In this document: positions 1-12,035 of the stretch, in pieces | Layout of the letters: each line of letters opens with the position of its first letter | How positions within the stretch are numbered: position 1 is the first letter of the stretch | Assembly (NCBI GenBank): GCA_039720395.1 | Contig: CM077828.1 | Location: 15,121,764-15,185,763 of the forward strand | DNA: 64,000 nucleotides | Direction of reading: 5' to 3' | Source of the DNA: Liquidambar formosana | Lineage: Eukaryota; Streptophyta; Magnoliopsida; Saxifragales; Altingiaceae | Made by a program: the position numbers and the translations under genes | The notes under the pieces: model-generated | What the model was told of the DNA's origin: nothing | Seen by the model: only the letters and a program-made list of their open reading frames with translations | Databases searched by the model: none

Positions 1-323
1 AACAAATTAATAAAAGGCGTGTTTGAATGTCCCCATGGTGATTTACTTTTGTTGGGGCTTTGTTTGGTTTGTTCATATGAATCCAATATATAATTAACGA
101 GGGAAATAATGCTTAACAAATTAATAAAAGGCGTGTTTGAATGTCCCCATGGTGATTTACTTTTGTTGGGGCTTTGTTTGGTTTGTTCATATGAATCCAA
201 TATATAATTAACGAGGGAAATAATGCTTAACAAATTAATAAAAGGCGTGTTTGAATGTCCCCATGGTGATTTACTTTTGTTGGGGCTTTGTTTGGTTTGT
301 TCATATGAATCCAATATATAATT
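1..323. repeat. 114-bp tandem repeat, about 2.8 copies
   Basis: Copies start at 1, 115 and 229 with an exact 114-bp period, and by eye they are identical over their full length. The third copy stops after about 95 bp, near 323, where the sequence diverges. Each unit holds a CCCCATGGTG motif and a T/G-rich tract. The left edge of the window cuts into the array, so the true copy number is unknown. Near identity means either recent amplification or an assembly artefact. Confidence 0.95.
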
Positions 324-371
324 TACATGGCATCTATTTCATCAAAAAATATATATATATATATATATATA

Positions 372-773
372 GGGGTAGGTTTCGTTGATACCTGGTCTAA
401 AATTTTTTACATTTACCCTTATTAATTACATTTACCTTTATTAATATCTTTTTTATAGAAATCATATTTCATCAATCCAACTGTTGGATTATATATTTTT
501 GTCATGCACGTTATGTATGCCAAATTTCAAATTAATCAAGGATTAGGAGCTATATCATCCATAAAGTGCTCGAAATTAAAGTTTTATTTATTAAAAGAAA
601 TGTAAGTTTATAGATCAAACACTTTTTAATATTCGATTAATTTAAAATTTGACATGTGTACATGATAGTAATATGTAATCCAACTGTTAGATTGATAAAA
701 TATGATTTCTATATAAAGATATTGACGGGTGTGAATGTAAAAAGTTTTGCACTAAGTATCAACGGAACCCTCC
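372..773. mobile_element. Foldback MITE of about 400 bp between two (AT)n tracts
   Basis: The left arm from 372 and the right arm ending at 773 are imperfect inverted repeats of well over 100 bp. The terminal motifs GGGGTAGGTTTCGTTGATAC and GGAGGGTTCCGTTGATAC (right end read in reverse) pair, and the match continues inward through AGAAATCATATTT. No coding capacity is visible. (AT)n microsatellites abut both ends (about 344-371 and 774-798), so a TA-rich target duplication cannot be told apart from simple repeat. Confidence 0.7.
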
Positions 774-798
774 ATATATATATATATATATATATATT

Positions 799-3434
799 TA
801 CATGGCATTTAAGGGAGAAATCCATCTTCTTGAATGAGATTATTTAAAAGCCTTATAATTGTCACCATAAGATTGTGTTTGGTACTCTTGAATAGAATGG
901 AATGAAAAAAAAGAATGAAAGAAATAGTCATTCTATGCTTTTATTTGGTACAACTGAGGAGAGACGTAGAAAAAAAACGAAAGAAAAGAGAAGTGAAAAA
1001 AGAGATGGATTGGTCTCACAATCGTTATGCTTTTATTTGTTTTTTGGTTTTTTAGGTGAACATATTACACCAAGTGTATTTAGTATTGCCATTGGAAATG
1101 CTCTTATACAATCGTTTTTGGTAATCGTTCCAACCTTTTCCAATGATCCCTTTTTTTTTTATTTAAAGATGATGGGTGTGTAATTTAATTTTAATGTTTA
1201 TGTAAATGTGTTGGATGAGGGGATTAGTGGCTCTAAATTGTGAGAGGTATGGAAACAATGAGAGGGTACGGAAAGAGAGGCTGGACGTGGACAAACATTT
1301 AGTTAAGGATTTGTATCCAAAATCCCTCTAAAAACCTGTTTGACAAAGCGTTGCCATACATTTATACGCTATCCTCTAGAATCTCGTGGGAAAGGCTTCT
1401 CTTTGTAACCTACGGTCAATTTGAACTATTAATATGATATCAAATAATGTGGAATCACTAATTCATGTGGGATCCATTAAATATTAATGATTTAGATTTT
1501 ACTAGATGGTCCAATTAATGAAGAGGATTCTAATTTGAATTTCATTGTCTCTAATAAGAGCCTTTGTTTCGGTACAAAAATAAAAATAAACTTGAATTTT
1601 ATTTGTAAAATCGCTTCAGTCGCTTGGCAAGATCCTCTTTGTCGTACGATGACAATGGATCTTAATACAATTTTTAAAAACCTAATAATCCCTCTTTCCC
1701 TTGAAGAGTGTCTCTATTTCATTTTTGAGTTGTCCCAAAAATTTTATCCCTATAAAAAAAATTAATTAATTTTGATAATTTATCAAAATGTTCTTTTCCA
1801 TTGTATAAATTTGTCATTGTTTATAAAATTGGATTACCAAAATAAATTAGTACATGTGTGTATGTGAAATGCAATTAACAGAAAGAGCATGTTTTATCAT
1901 TTTTTTCTTACTTTTAAAAATGAAAGGTCTTTGAGAAACGGTGAGTCACATCACAAAAAGCAATTTTTGTATGAAAAATGCAATTTGAGGATTTGAAAGA
2001 AACGAGGCAACACATGGAACCCCTTTCCCCCAAGTTTGGTTGAAGTTGAATTTCTCACCATTTTTCTCTAGGAGTTCTTAATATTCAAATGGATTATGTT
2101 ATTTTACTAATCTATTTTACCTATATTTTATTAGCCATTTATATGTGGCAGCTTATCCTTATTCTATACTAGGTCATACATGATTGCTTGCACTTATATA
2201 TTTTTGACACATAAGATAAATGATTCGGCAAAAGATGGGTAAAGTAGCATTTTCCTGTTCACATATTCATCACGAAATATGAGGGCAACCAACCGAAAGA
2301 CGAGAGGTTAACGTGATTGCAACAAAACAAGCAAAATCAGTGTGGATATGGGGTTGGTGCATGGTGTGAAGCGTCATTTGGATGGAATAGTTTTGAGTTA
2401 AAAGCTACCCTTCTAGTATTCTACACATTGTAATGATTTTGAGTTATATTTGTGTTATGATATTTTCATTGTTAACCGTTACTTAATGGACAATTTGGTT
2501 GTCCAAATGGATTCAATGTGATTTACATAGTATTGGAGATACAAATCTTATCTTTCTCTCTTCCTTTTTTATTTTTTTTATTTTTTTTTATTAGTGAGAC
2601 CATATAAAAAAAAGGTTAGAATTCTTTTAGGATTAATTTTCTGAAATTCATGAAATGTCTTTATAATTTTTGCTTTTATTTTTGAAGATGATTGCTAATA
2701 GATTTGTGCCTTCAATACAACCAAACCAAACAGGCCATCATCAACAAATTAATTATTTGTAGCTAGAGAGTATCCTAAGTGACCTAAAATTAGAACCTTC
2801 TAATTTTTGGTATACAAAATGGGTATATAAATAGATGACTTCACATATATTCGTTAAGGAACATTGCTTTGCAACCCACATGTCACAACTAAATAGACTT
2901 GCAGATAAGTGACTCTATATATAAATCCTTTATTAGCTTAAAAAAATAAAAATATAAAAAAATAAAAGAAGAAGAAGAAGAGGAGGAAAATGTGAAAGAA
3001 CGGAAAATGTCTATATGGCATATCTAAGCTCACCTGCAACTCTTTAAGTTTTGGGGGAAGAAAAATCTCTCAGGAGAAATTTGCATTTATCCCCTGTGGG
3101 AAAGAATCTATCATAGAAATCGGATTTTGCCAAGGTGTTGCCATGTGTCCCCTCTAAAAGACAACTAGTTATTGCATGGTCACGATAGTCTAGTCAAAGA
3201 ATGTTATTTATAATCCAGGGTAGAATTTTCATGTTGTGATTAGACCGTGAACAGTAGGTATGTGGACTCATAATCCACGCGGTCTAATTATATACAGTCC
3301 GTCGATTTGACTATCGTGACTAGAGATTGTCTAATCAAGAAAAAAAAGGGAAAAAGGAAACCAAAAGGAGGCGGCCTAATGACCGAAAGGCATTTAAGGT
3401 GATTTCAAATCTGTCTTTTAATCTCTTTTTGAAA
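799..3434. other. Gene-free AT-rich intergenic DNA
   Basis: Short open frames here are low-complexity and match no family I know. A short inverted repeat lies at about 3179-3322 (GTCACGATAGTC against GACTATCGTGAC). Nothing else is supportable. Confidence 0.6.
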
Positions 3435-3792
3435 GGGTAATTGCAAAAAAAAACCCCTAAAATATATTGGAGGGTAAGCGGATAACTTTATTTATGTTTT
3501 AATTTTATTAATTTATTCCTAATCTAATTGAAAAATAAAATTAATTATTGATAATCACTCAATTAGATATAATTTTGATTAAAGTTCTAATAATTTTAAG
3601 TAACACGAATCTATTTATGATATTACTTACATAATCACGTGATTAATTTTTATCAATTTTTATTAATAATAAGTAATGATAAAGCATATTATCAAAAATT
3701 AAAATATAAATAAAACACGTTAATAAAATTAAAATATAAATAAATTATCTATTCACCTTCCATACTCCACAAGGATTTCCTGTAATTTATCC
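3435..3792. mobile_element. Foldback MITE, 358 bp, 9-bp target duplication
   Basis: The ends GGGTAATTGCA and TGTAATTTATCC are inverted, and the arms continue to pair inward (TTTATTTATGTTTTAATTTT against its reverse near 3730). The flanks are TTTTTGAAA at 3426-3434 and TTCTTGAAA at 3793-3801, matching at 8 of 9 positions. A 9-bp duplication is typical of Mutator-like (MULE) elements. There is no open frame of note, so it would be non-autonomous. Confidence 0.7.
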
Positions 3793-4616
3793 TTCTTGAA
3801 AAGATAAAAGTAAAAAGTTGAAGGGTGTTGGCCTCAAATCGTTGGTAGATATAATAGGCACACGTACGGATTCATTTGTTAAACCACGGACTAATGACCG
3901 ACGGCGGCCATTAATTCCACTGTGAAAATTGTTGAGCCGTACTCTATGGTAATTGGGTAAATGAACCTCAACATATGGCTGAGCACTTTACACGACGACT
4001 GTCTACGTGATTTGACGAGCTTTGTTCATGCCCTTTTTGCTAGGTGGGCTAATTTGGTCTCCAAAGCTATGATCATTCACGTGGGACTGTGGGAAGCCTC
4101 GTGACTTTCTCTATAATATGTTGATTGTTGAACAAAGACATGTTTGATCCTCCTAGGTCCTACCCCTCCTAGGGTACGTTGTTAAGGGCCCATGACTTAT
4201 TTCATGTAATGCTCTTATTTTTACTTACTAATAATAGTTTGTTTGTGGGGTAAAAAATTGATTTAGCTTTCTCTCTCTACCTCCCTATTGGTCATTTTGA
4301 GTTATAAGATGAAAGTAGAAAATCTCCCTCTCAAAACCAAACCATATCCTTATATTACTTGTTGTATTGTAACTGAAGTTATTTGAATATATTGTTAATT
4401 TACCTCTTGGTATGGGAAAATTCATTGGTACATCATATGAAAATAAGGTACCTTACTAAACTTTAACATAGGCCATCAAAATTTTCAATTCTCAAATTAC
4501 ATCTTAGCCATCCAAAACATCTTAATCAAATGCTATTGATTTCTTAGAGGATGAATCTGGTAGTTAATTGGCTTTCTAATAGGGAGGACATTGGGGACTG
4601 TTTTAACCTGCATTTT

Positions 4617-4890
4617 GCTACACAATGTCCACTTTTTCCCTCTCCAAGATTACTTGGGAGGACAATTTTGGTGGGGTTTTAAGCCTGATAAGGATAATCA
4701 TTTTTGCCTCAAATAGTAGAAATCTATTTTATCGCCCAAAATGTGCTGGTGGCCTGAGTTTCGTTCTAGCTCTGATATGAGTAAGGCCCTGATTGCTAAA
4801 TGGGGTGGAACGTGCTCACCAATACTGATAAGCTTTGGGTACATCTATTGAAAGCCAAATACTGCAAGGGCAAGTCTTTCTCTGAAAAAT
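4617..4890 (+). mobile_element. Decayed LINE reverse transcriptase fragment
   Basis: With one or two frameshifts, the + strand reads KCAGGLSFRSSSDMSKALIA followed by a KLWVHLLKAKYCKGKSF-like stretch. This matches the region of plant L1-type LINE proteins just after the reverse transcriptase core (the GGLGFR..L.D.N.ALL.KW and LLKAKY motifs). In-frame stops and a missing base in the GGLSFR stretch show it is dead. It is the only LINE relic on the + strand in the left part of the window. Confidence 0.6.
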
Positions 4891-5001
4891 TTATGCCTTC
4901 AACCTTATATAAAATTTCTCCAATTGTTTAATTTTGAATTAGACAACCAAAAAGTCCCTAATTGATTAGTTAGAACCAAAACCTTGGACATCCTCGTTAT
5001 C

Positions 5002-5003
<2 letters not shown>

Positions 5004-5039
<36 letters not shown>
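5004..5039. repeat. (TTA)n microsatellite
   Basis: About twelve TTA units in a row. A second, shorter ATT-rich run lies near 5527-5551. Confidence 0.95.
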
Positions 5040-6572
5040 TGATCATGATTTTTTTTTAAAAAAAAATGTTAAATCGATTGGGATGGTTTGCGATTAATAG
5101 TCCCAATCAAGTGAGCCTTACTTACCTAACTCCTATCAGTACTATACAATAAAGATTGTACCATTTGCATTGGTCTAATATATCTTGTAACCCACAAATA
5201 CATGAAGTACAAACCCCAATATAGAAGCTGATATAGCTTATACGAGCACACGCTCACCTAATCATCATCCAATTTAAAAATGTGTAAGACAATATGGCAA
5301 ACATTCAAGGAGGAACATTTACAAAGAGAACAAAGTGATCAGCCGATGTGGATGAGCTCAGCAGGTAGAGCAGCAATGATTCATTCATTTTTGGGTCAAT
5401 GGACAATCAGTAGATACACCGAAGATGACACAAAAGAACAGGAAACGGACAACATTATACACGGAACATATGGCAAGTTGATCGAGCATTCTCACAAAAA
5501 GATAGTGGTATATGCCAGTAGTGCATTATTTATTTATTATTATTATTATTTGGGAAATGCTATGTATAGCATTACAGGAGTTGGCATTCAGTGCTGCACC
5601 TTGCTGATCATGAGTTTATCCACATCGTTGGATAATGGTTTGGATAATGGTTTGGATGGATCAAATTAAAAGTTAAAAAAGTTCCCTATTAAGGTTATTT
5701 TGGTCATTGTAATAACAACTTTTTAAACTTTATATCTAAACCAATGAAGCCATCATCCAACGGTGTGGATGAACTTAGCATGGTGCTAAGTTTAATTAAT
5801 TCAGCACTGAATCCAAATTCCCTTATGCACGAGTATCAAAATACTCTTATGTGACACTAAGTGTATAGATCAAAACTCCCTCAATTTATTTAACAAATCT
5901 ATTTTTTGTTGATGTAGATAGGATGTTGCATAAGGGTACTGTTCAAAGGGTGCTTCCTTCTTTTTTCTTTTCTTTTCTTTTTTTTTAAAATATATTAAAA
6001 ATATATATATATATCATGTACAACACCTAATGTGCAACACAAAATACAACACTTTATGTGGCATTATGTCTATGAACCAAAACCTCTTCGATTTATTTAA
6101 CATATTTCCTTTTTGTTGATGTGGGTTGGGCATTGTATGCAGGTGATGTACGAATGTTACTTCATATAGCACCACTCTTTTTTTCATAATGAGCTATTGA
6201 TAGAAACAAATAAATCTAACTATTATTAATAAAAAAAAGACAATAAAAAAAAATTAAAAGAGAAGTTTGATTTTGGTGAGTTTTAAGATATCACAATGAG
6301 TATTGGTATTTCACCCACTTATCTTATTTATATTCTTCTACTCACTCATATACGACAACTTCTCGCATATGAACCTTTGGCCCCACTAGCCTTGTTGAAA
6401 GATGCGGTTTTGTACTACTTCTACATCCCAACTTGTATTTAATTTTCTCACAATCTATAACCCTACATGTATGTGATGTCACTCACTTGGGTGTGGACTC
6501 CACTCTCTACAAAAGTTGAGATAAAAATTGGGATATAAAATTGATGTAACATTATTTAACCTCAATAAAAAG
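5040..6572. other. Gene-free intergenic DNA with a diverged direct duplication
   Basis: Segments near 5873-5940 and 6079-6145 are diverged direct copies sharing ATTTATTTAACA and TTTTTGTTGATGT. A 129-codon open frame at 5280-5669 ends in a low-complexity tyrosine run and resembles no family I recognise, so it is not called a gene. An (AT)n tract lies near 6001-6014. Confidence 0.5.
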
Positions 6573-6785
6573 GGGTGAGGCTATTCGCACTCCCCATATC
6601 TCATCTCGTATTTCCTTCAACCTTTTTATTATACAAACTAACATTACAATCCCCAAGACCCCAATTCTCATCTTATCTCTCATCTCATGTTTTGTCACCA
6701 CGGGAGGGTAATAACGTCAATTTATATAATAAAATAGTTGAAAGGAATATGAGAAAGAATATGAGGACTGCTAATAGCCTCACCC
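6573..6785. mobile_element. Foldback MITE, about 213 bp
   Basis: The left end GGGTGAGGCTATTCGCA pairs with the right end TGCTAATAGCCTCACCC, and the arms continue inward (CATATCTCATCTCGTATTTCC against GGAATATGAGAAAGAATATG). No clear target duplication is visible, and there is no plausible coding sequence. Confidence 0.65.
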
Positions 6786-7202
6786 ATTATATAAAAATTA
6801 GAAATAAAAAAAAACCTGTCTTGTTTTTTTCCACTCCTCAGACTCCAAAGCATTTTATTCTAAAGTTGGGTAGTGGTACTGGCCTACTGGGGCGGTGGTG
6901 GCGGTGGTTTGTCTTGTCTGTAGTGATGCCTTCTTTAGCAATGTAGTTATAAGAATTAAGAAGGAATAACAACTCAATATTTGTTTGTATTGTGACCGGG
7001 TGGGTATTGCTTGTCGAGATTTGAGTTTAGGGTATTGTTAAATTTTACTTTCAACTTTTTTTGTACGTTATTCAAATTAACTATTTTTAGTGTAGAAAAA
7101 AAAATCAGACATTAAGCATTATAATAATGCTAGAATGATTCTAAACTTCTGACTTTAGTCGTCAAAGTCTATACGAAATTATTGGATATTCTTAAATTTT
7201 TT

Positions 7203-7593
7203 AGGGCCTCTATTGGCACATCAAGACTTACTTTTCATCATTCACTTATTTTACACTTGGGTTTTATGAAAAATAGAAAAGGTTTTCATAAAAATTGATC
7301 GCATAGTCCACTAGATAACATCATTTTGAACAACTTTGTTGAAAAAGATTTATCAAAATCTGTCATTTAAATAGACTTTTTGACCATTTATAATTTTTGT
7401 TTCGTAAAAGACTAAAAGTCCACTTAAACAATAGATTTAAAAAAAAAAATTCTACAAAGTTGTTCAAAATGACGTTTTTTAGTGGAGAACACAGTCACTT
7501 TTCATGAAAATCTTCTATATTTTTTATAAAACCTTAAAGTGTAAAATGAATTGAGGATAAAAAGTAAGTCTTGAGGTGCCAATAGAGGCCTCC
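7203..7593. mobile_element. Palindromic MITE, family A, most intact copy
   Basis: The termini read CCTCTATTGGCACATCAAG and, in reverse, CCTCTATTGGCACCTCAAG. Nearly the whole 390 bp folds on itself. A diagnostic internal block contains AAAGTTGTTCAAAATGA and TTTTCATAAAA. Flanks AAATTTTTT (left) and AAATTTTTG (right) suggest a 9-bp target duplication. The same family recurs at 8758, 9505, 12844 and 19997. Confidence 0.75.
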
Positions 7594-7664
7594 AAATTTT
7601 TGTTGTGTTTGAGCTTAGGACCCAACTTATTTGTTTATATAAGGCCAGCTATTGAGTTCCTCTG

Positions 7665-8563
7665 GGGAATGGCTATTGCAACCCCCCAAAATTTTCTCTT
7701 GCCCCTCCTGCCATGATTTCCCCCCCCCCCCCCCCCCCCAAATTTACATACCCACCCCATGAAAAGACTAAAATACCCCTCCTTCCTAATAACCTCTAAC
7801 CTTTCTCACCCACCCCACTCCCTTAGACAAGGATCTGGAAGAACCCACAGGCGAGGAAGAGCAACGGCAACGGCAACGGCGAGGAAGGGCAACCGGCAAA
7901 AACTCTTCACCTACCTTCTCTTCTTCTTCTCTCTTCCTCTCCTCTTCTTTCTTTCTTTGTTTTTTTTCCCCTTTGCTAGTCAAATCTGTGTGTTTTGAAA
8001 AAAATGGATTACCGGAGAGAGTTGCCGAAGTTGTGGGAGAGGGGTGCGGGAGAGGGGATGGGTAGGGAGGGAAATAAAAAAAAAAAAAGAAGAAGAGAAG
8101 AAGAGGGAAGAAGAGGAAGGAAGAAGAGGGCTGTCGACGGGAGGGAGGGCTACTGATGGGAGAGGGGTTCTGGGTTTTGGGGGGAAATCCTCATCCATTT
8201 TTTCCTACAACGGGAGGGAAGAGTAAAAGATAAGGAAAGAAAAAAAAAAAAAAAGAAGAAGAAGAGGGAAGAGGGTTGCCGACAGGAGGGCTGCCAACAG
8301 GAGAGGGGTTCTGGATTTTATCCTTGCCATTGCGCGCTGTTGCCTCACCATCGTTGGTGGGGTGGGATGCCGGAGAGAGTTGCCGGACTGGTGGGAAAGG
8401 GGTGCAGGAGAGGGGATGGGTGGGGGTACTTAAGCCCTTTTTGGTAATTTTTTATAATAATTTTTCTAATTAAAAAATATGGGGGTGGGGGGCGGGGGGC
8501 GGGGGGGGGGGGGGGGGGGGGGGGGGGAACTAATAAGTTTGGGGGGTTGCAATAGCCATTCCC
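7665..8563. mobile_element. Mutator-like non-autonomous element, 899 bp, perfect 9-bp target duplication
   Basis: The element starts GGGAATGGCTATTGCAACCC and ends with the exact reverse complement; the terminal inverted repeat is about 26 bp. GTTCCTCTG stands directly outside both ends (7656-7664 and 8564-8572), a perfect 9-bp duplication as expected for Mutator-like elements. The interior is GA/CT-rich with partial direct duplications (AGGGGTTCTGG twice) and carries a 20-C run and a 27-G run near the two ends. Open frames inside are low-complexity and encode no transposase. Confidence 0.9.
8481..8527 (+). repeat. G homopolymer (27 G) with flanking G-runs
   Basis: An uninterrupted 27-G run at 8501-8527 follows several runs of 4-6 G separated by single bases. 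It could form a G-quadruplex. Matching C-runs lie at 7720-7739 (20 C) and 9202-9226 (25 C). Exact lengths of such runs are unreliable in any assembly. Confidence 0.9.
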
Positions 8564-8757
8564 GTTCCTCTGCCACTATCAATTACTAACGCAAATAAGT
8601 TGGGTCTCCAACCCAACCCAAAATGTTAATGTATTGGGCCTTCCAAATAGGCCCAAGAGTGGCCAAAGGTTGAGCACTTGAACAAGGTAGACTTGGGGCC
8701 ATCATATTGATTTTGTTGGGTAATCAACATTTATGCATGCAATAATAGCATGAGACG

Positions 8758-9026
8758 GCTAATGGCACCCGAAGATTTGCTTTTTATCCTCTCTCATAAT
8801 TTAAACTTCTCAAGGTTTTATGAAATATTGTAAATGACCAAAAAGTTTATTTTAAAAAATATATTTTTTCAAAAAAAAATTATGTCAACAAATTTGTTCA
8901 AAATAATTTTTTTAATGGATAACGCGACTAGGTTTCACAAAGACCCTTTGCATTTTATAAAATTTTGAAAAGTTTAAAATAAGTGGGAAATAAAAAGCAA
9001 GTCTTGGGTGCAAATAGAGACACCCT
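8758..9026. mobile_element. Family A MITE, degenerate copy
   Basis: It begins near GCTAATGGCACCCGAAGA and ends near AAGTCTTGGGTGCAAATAGA. The interior shares the TTTGTTCAAAATAATTTTTT and GATAACGCGACTAG blocks with the copies at 7203 and 19997. The arms are diverged and no target duplication is clear. Confidence 0.5.
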
Positions 9027-9201
9027 AATAGCATTGCATTTATGGCCCATATCCTCCCCTATTCTTTTTGTAATTTTGGACTCCCAGTTTCTATATGTTG
9101 GGATACAATTATCCCTATATCTAAGGGATATTAGATAGGAAAAAGCTTTAAAATACTTAAAAGGGGTCCATTTGTAAGCATATTTATTCCCACATCCCCA
9201 T

Positions 9202-9226
9202 CCCCCCCCCCCCCCCCCCCCCCCCC
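9202..9226 (+). repeat. C homopolymer (25 C)
   Basis: Uninterrupted C-run followed by a CT-rich tract. It is the third long G/C homopolymer within 1.5 kb. Confidence 0.9.
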
Positions 9227-9504
9227 TTCTCTCTTCCCCTCTCTCTCTTCTGAGATCGAAATGGATTAAAGTGATTCCAGGGGTAGAAATTGAAATTACT
9301 GCAGTATGTGAAAAAGGTTGTATACACGTATACGTTAATATGGATGCATGGAAATTGTCAGTCATGTACTCATGTGGTAAGGAAGAACTACTCCTAAAGA
9401 CCACCAAAACCTCATCTTAAGGGCTAAGGAACTGCTTTGAGATGCAATTTAGGTGGGTTGGATTGACTTGAAAGCCTACCAAAGCCTAATATTAAGTTCG
9501 AAGA

Positions 9505-9745
9505 AACTGCCCAAGACTTTGCACACCACATTTATTTTAATTTTTCAATATTTTATTTATACATACAACCCATTAGAAAATATTATTTTCAATAACTTGA
9601 TCAAAAAGTCTACTCAAACGAGAGATTTTGGAAAAACTTTCTCCTCCAAAGTTGTTCAAAATATTGTTTTCTAGTGGATTATAAAACCAGTTTTCATAAA
9701 AACTTTTTATATTTTTCATAAAATCTTAAAAATTAAATAAGTGTG
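9505..9745. mobile_element. Family A MITE, partial copy
   Basis: Only the family core can be recognised: AAAGTTGTTCAAAATATTG, TTTTCTAGTGGAT and TTTTTCATAAAATCTTAAA, plus a left segment CCCAAGACTTTGCAC. Termini are too worn to place exactly. Confidence 0.45.
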
Positions 9746-9980
9746 ATGTGCGAATAATATTGAGAGGTTACAATCAGAGCCGATCTCATACCAAAAAATT
9801 ATTTATAAAGGGCTTGGTTCATTTGCAACGCTAGATGTAAGCATGGTAAGATGGAGGCTTGATCTTTGACACTATGGAGAACAGGTTGTGGAGTGGAAAT
9901 TGGTGCCACTAAAATCTGACTAGTTTACAAATGGAGAAAGTAATAGGCAATGCCACCATGCTTGCGACTAGTTTAAAAAA

Positions 9981-10125
9981 AGGGCGCATAAAATATTTTA
10001 CGGACAAATAATTACAGTTCAATACAAATGAGTACGAACTTCCTACTAAATGACTACTAACTTAACTAAGAATTAGTACTAATTGTAATTATTTGTCCGT
10101 AGTCGGACCAATCTATATCCCCCCT
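9981..10125. mobile_element. Short MITE related to the element at 10958
   Basis: Inner inverted repeats ACGGACAAATAATTACAG and TGTAATTATTTGTCCGT face each other. The centre (TTCCTACTAAATGACTACTA) is the reverse complement of a diverged block in the 10958-11108 element, so the two are family members in opposite orientation. The outermost termini are poorly matched and no target duplication is seen. Confidence 0.6.
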
Positions 10126-10824
10126 CTTTCTCCGGCCATGCTTATTCAATGAGAATTATGCATTAGAATGCTAATATCCAGCCAGTTTAGAGGTCTTGTC
10201 TTGTCTGTTAATTAACTCTCCTTTCTGGAAAATGAAAACAAAAATTAAAAATTAAAAAATAGAATCACATTGGTTAAAATCTCTATCTTAAAATCGGTTC
10301 CGACAACCAATGATTTTCAGCCTAATGGCATTTCTCCCCTAATTGCTTGAGATTCCGATTTTGAGTCGTTTATGACTTTATGTTGATATAATGGATTTCT
10401 GATTACCCAAAAAAAAAAAAAAAAAAGGGAAAGAAAGAAGGTCCCATTGCCATTTTCTATTATTTGACAAAAAATAAAATAAAATAAATAATTCCCATTG
10501 TCCATGATATTGGCTCAAGACCACCCTTAAATCTCATAGAATTTTCTACAACCGAAGGCCTAAATCTTACGCTATGTTTATAAACTTGGGTCCATGCCCT
10601 ATCACATTACCAGGACTTCAACCCGTTCGGTTGCCACAATCCCGCATACGGAAAGGTCTAAAACAATGCAACGATGCATAATTTCGGCTTCGGAAATTTC
10701 CAATGAAGGTTGCTTGTATTGGGGATTTTCAGCCACGTACCTTTCCTTACAATTGTAAAGGGCCCACGTCTCATCATTACATTTCGTGTACAAAAAAGAA
10801 AGTCCACAAATTAGGGCCTAATTA

Positions 10825-11300
10825 GGGCCAGTTAAGCTATCTCATTTAAAGTTAAACAATTTAAAACATTTTACATAGTAATGAAAACATAAATCCATAA
10901 TTTAAAATTAAAATATTTAAAAAAAATTATATATTGTCACCATCATAATTGATGTTAGGGAGAATTTTAGATTTGTCCACCTAGAGTAAAATAATTACAG
11001 TGGTTAGTCATTGTTAGTTATATTAGTAGTTATTTATTAGGAAGTTTGTAGCATTTTGTACTGAATTATAATTATTTTTCCATGGCCCGATGAATCTAAA
11101 ATCCTCCCTTGATGTTATAGGATCAAGGTTTAGAAATTCATGAAATACTACTGTTTCAAATTTTCAATTTTATTTGTAATTATGATCACCATTTTCTTGA
11201 ATTTATTAATTCAATATAATAGATTTGTATTTTTCATATTATGCTGAATAGTGAATACATTGAATTGCTTAATTTCGAATTGGACGCCCAAATAGACCCC
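10825..11300. mobile_element. Tourist-like MITE carrying a nested insertion
   Basis: TTA stands outside both ends (10822-10824 and 11301-11303), the target duplication used by PIF/Harbinger elements. The right end (GAATTGGACGCCCAAATAGA) and the inner block around ATTGTCACCATCATAATTGATG match the intact copy at 55158-55459, although the left terminus is diverged. The element is split by a second MITE at 10958-11108. Confidence 0.65.
10958..11108. mobile_element. 151-bp MITE nested in the Tourist-like element
   Basis: The ends GGGAGAATTTTAGAT and ATCTAAAATCCTCCC are inverted repeats. The perfect 9-bp duplication TTGATGTTA lies directly outside both ends (10949-10957 and 11109-11117). Removing the insert and one duplication restores the continuity of the host MITE, as judged against the copy at 55158. 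The duplication length suggests a Mutator-like family. Confidence 0.85.
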
Positions 11301-12035
11301 TTAATAAAAAAATTGCATATCCATTTTGTTCCAGAACATTTATAGTTCAATCCTAGAGGATATTTGGTTGTGACTTGTGAGTTTCAAAAACTCGAATCTC
11401 TCTCAGAAAAAGAACTCCATTCGTAGGGGAAAAAATTGAATCTGGGTTTAATTCTTACCATTGACTTCAAGGAAAAGGATAAAAAGAAAAGGAAAAAAAT
11501 TGATATTTATAAAATTGCCTGATTTTTTCTAATCTCTGAAACTAATTTAGTGGTTAGGGAGGATGAAGTAAATGATAGGTTAAGAGTTCAAAAATTTCCA
11601 ATCATACCCCAAAAAAAAAATAAAAAAATAAAAAAATGAAGAAAGGAGCTTGATTCTTGGGCCAACAAGCAACGCAAAAACATTTTGACCCGACTTTGTT
11701 CTAATCTAATCTTTTTAAAATATTAATGGACTCATCAAAGGTTACATCCACTCTTCCTTTTAAATTCGTGAACCTACTTGATTTATCTATTAAGGATCCA
11801 ACTTCTCTCTAAAAGCATTTAGGCACCGAAATTTTGTTTGACCCAACTATGTCCTTATCTTTTTAAAATAGTAATAATAGATACATCAAAAGATACATCT
11901 CCTTTACATTAAAATTTATAGTAAGTTTATAACCTATTGCTTTGCCCACCGGTCCACCGCAAAAATATAAATATAAATATATAACCTACTGCTTTTTCAA
12001 ACAGTTTTTCAGGTGCTCAACATAATAATCTAATT

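Noticed and set aside
5280..5669. 129-codon + strand open frame
   Set aside because: The end is a low-complexity Tyr/Leu run from an ATT microsatellite, and the rest shows no family motif or splice context.
7759..8473. Several overlapping open frames on both strands rich in Arg/Glu/Lys or Ser/Pro
   Set aside because: They arise from GA/CT-rich sequence inside the 7665-8563 MITE; composition and both-strand openness point to non-coding DNA.
10602..10793. 63-codon - strand open frame
   Set aside because: Not low-complexity, but short, without a recognisable domain, splice partners or context.
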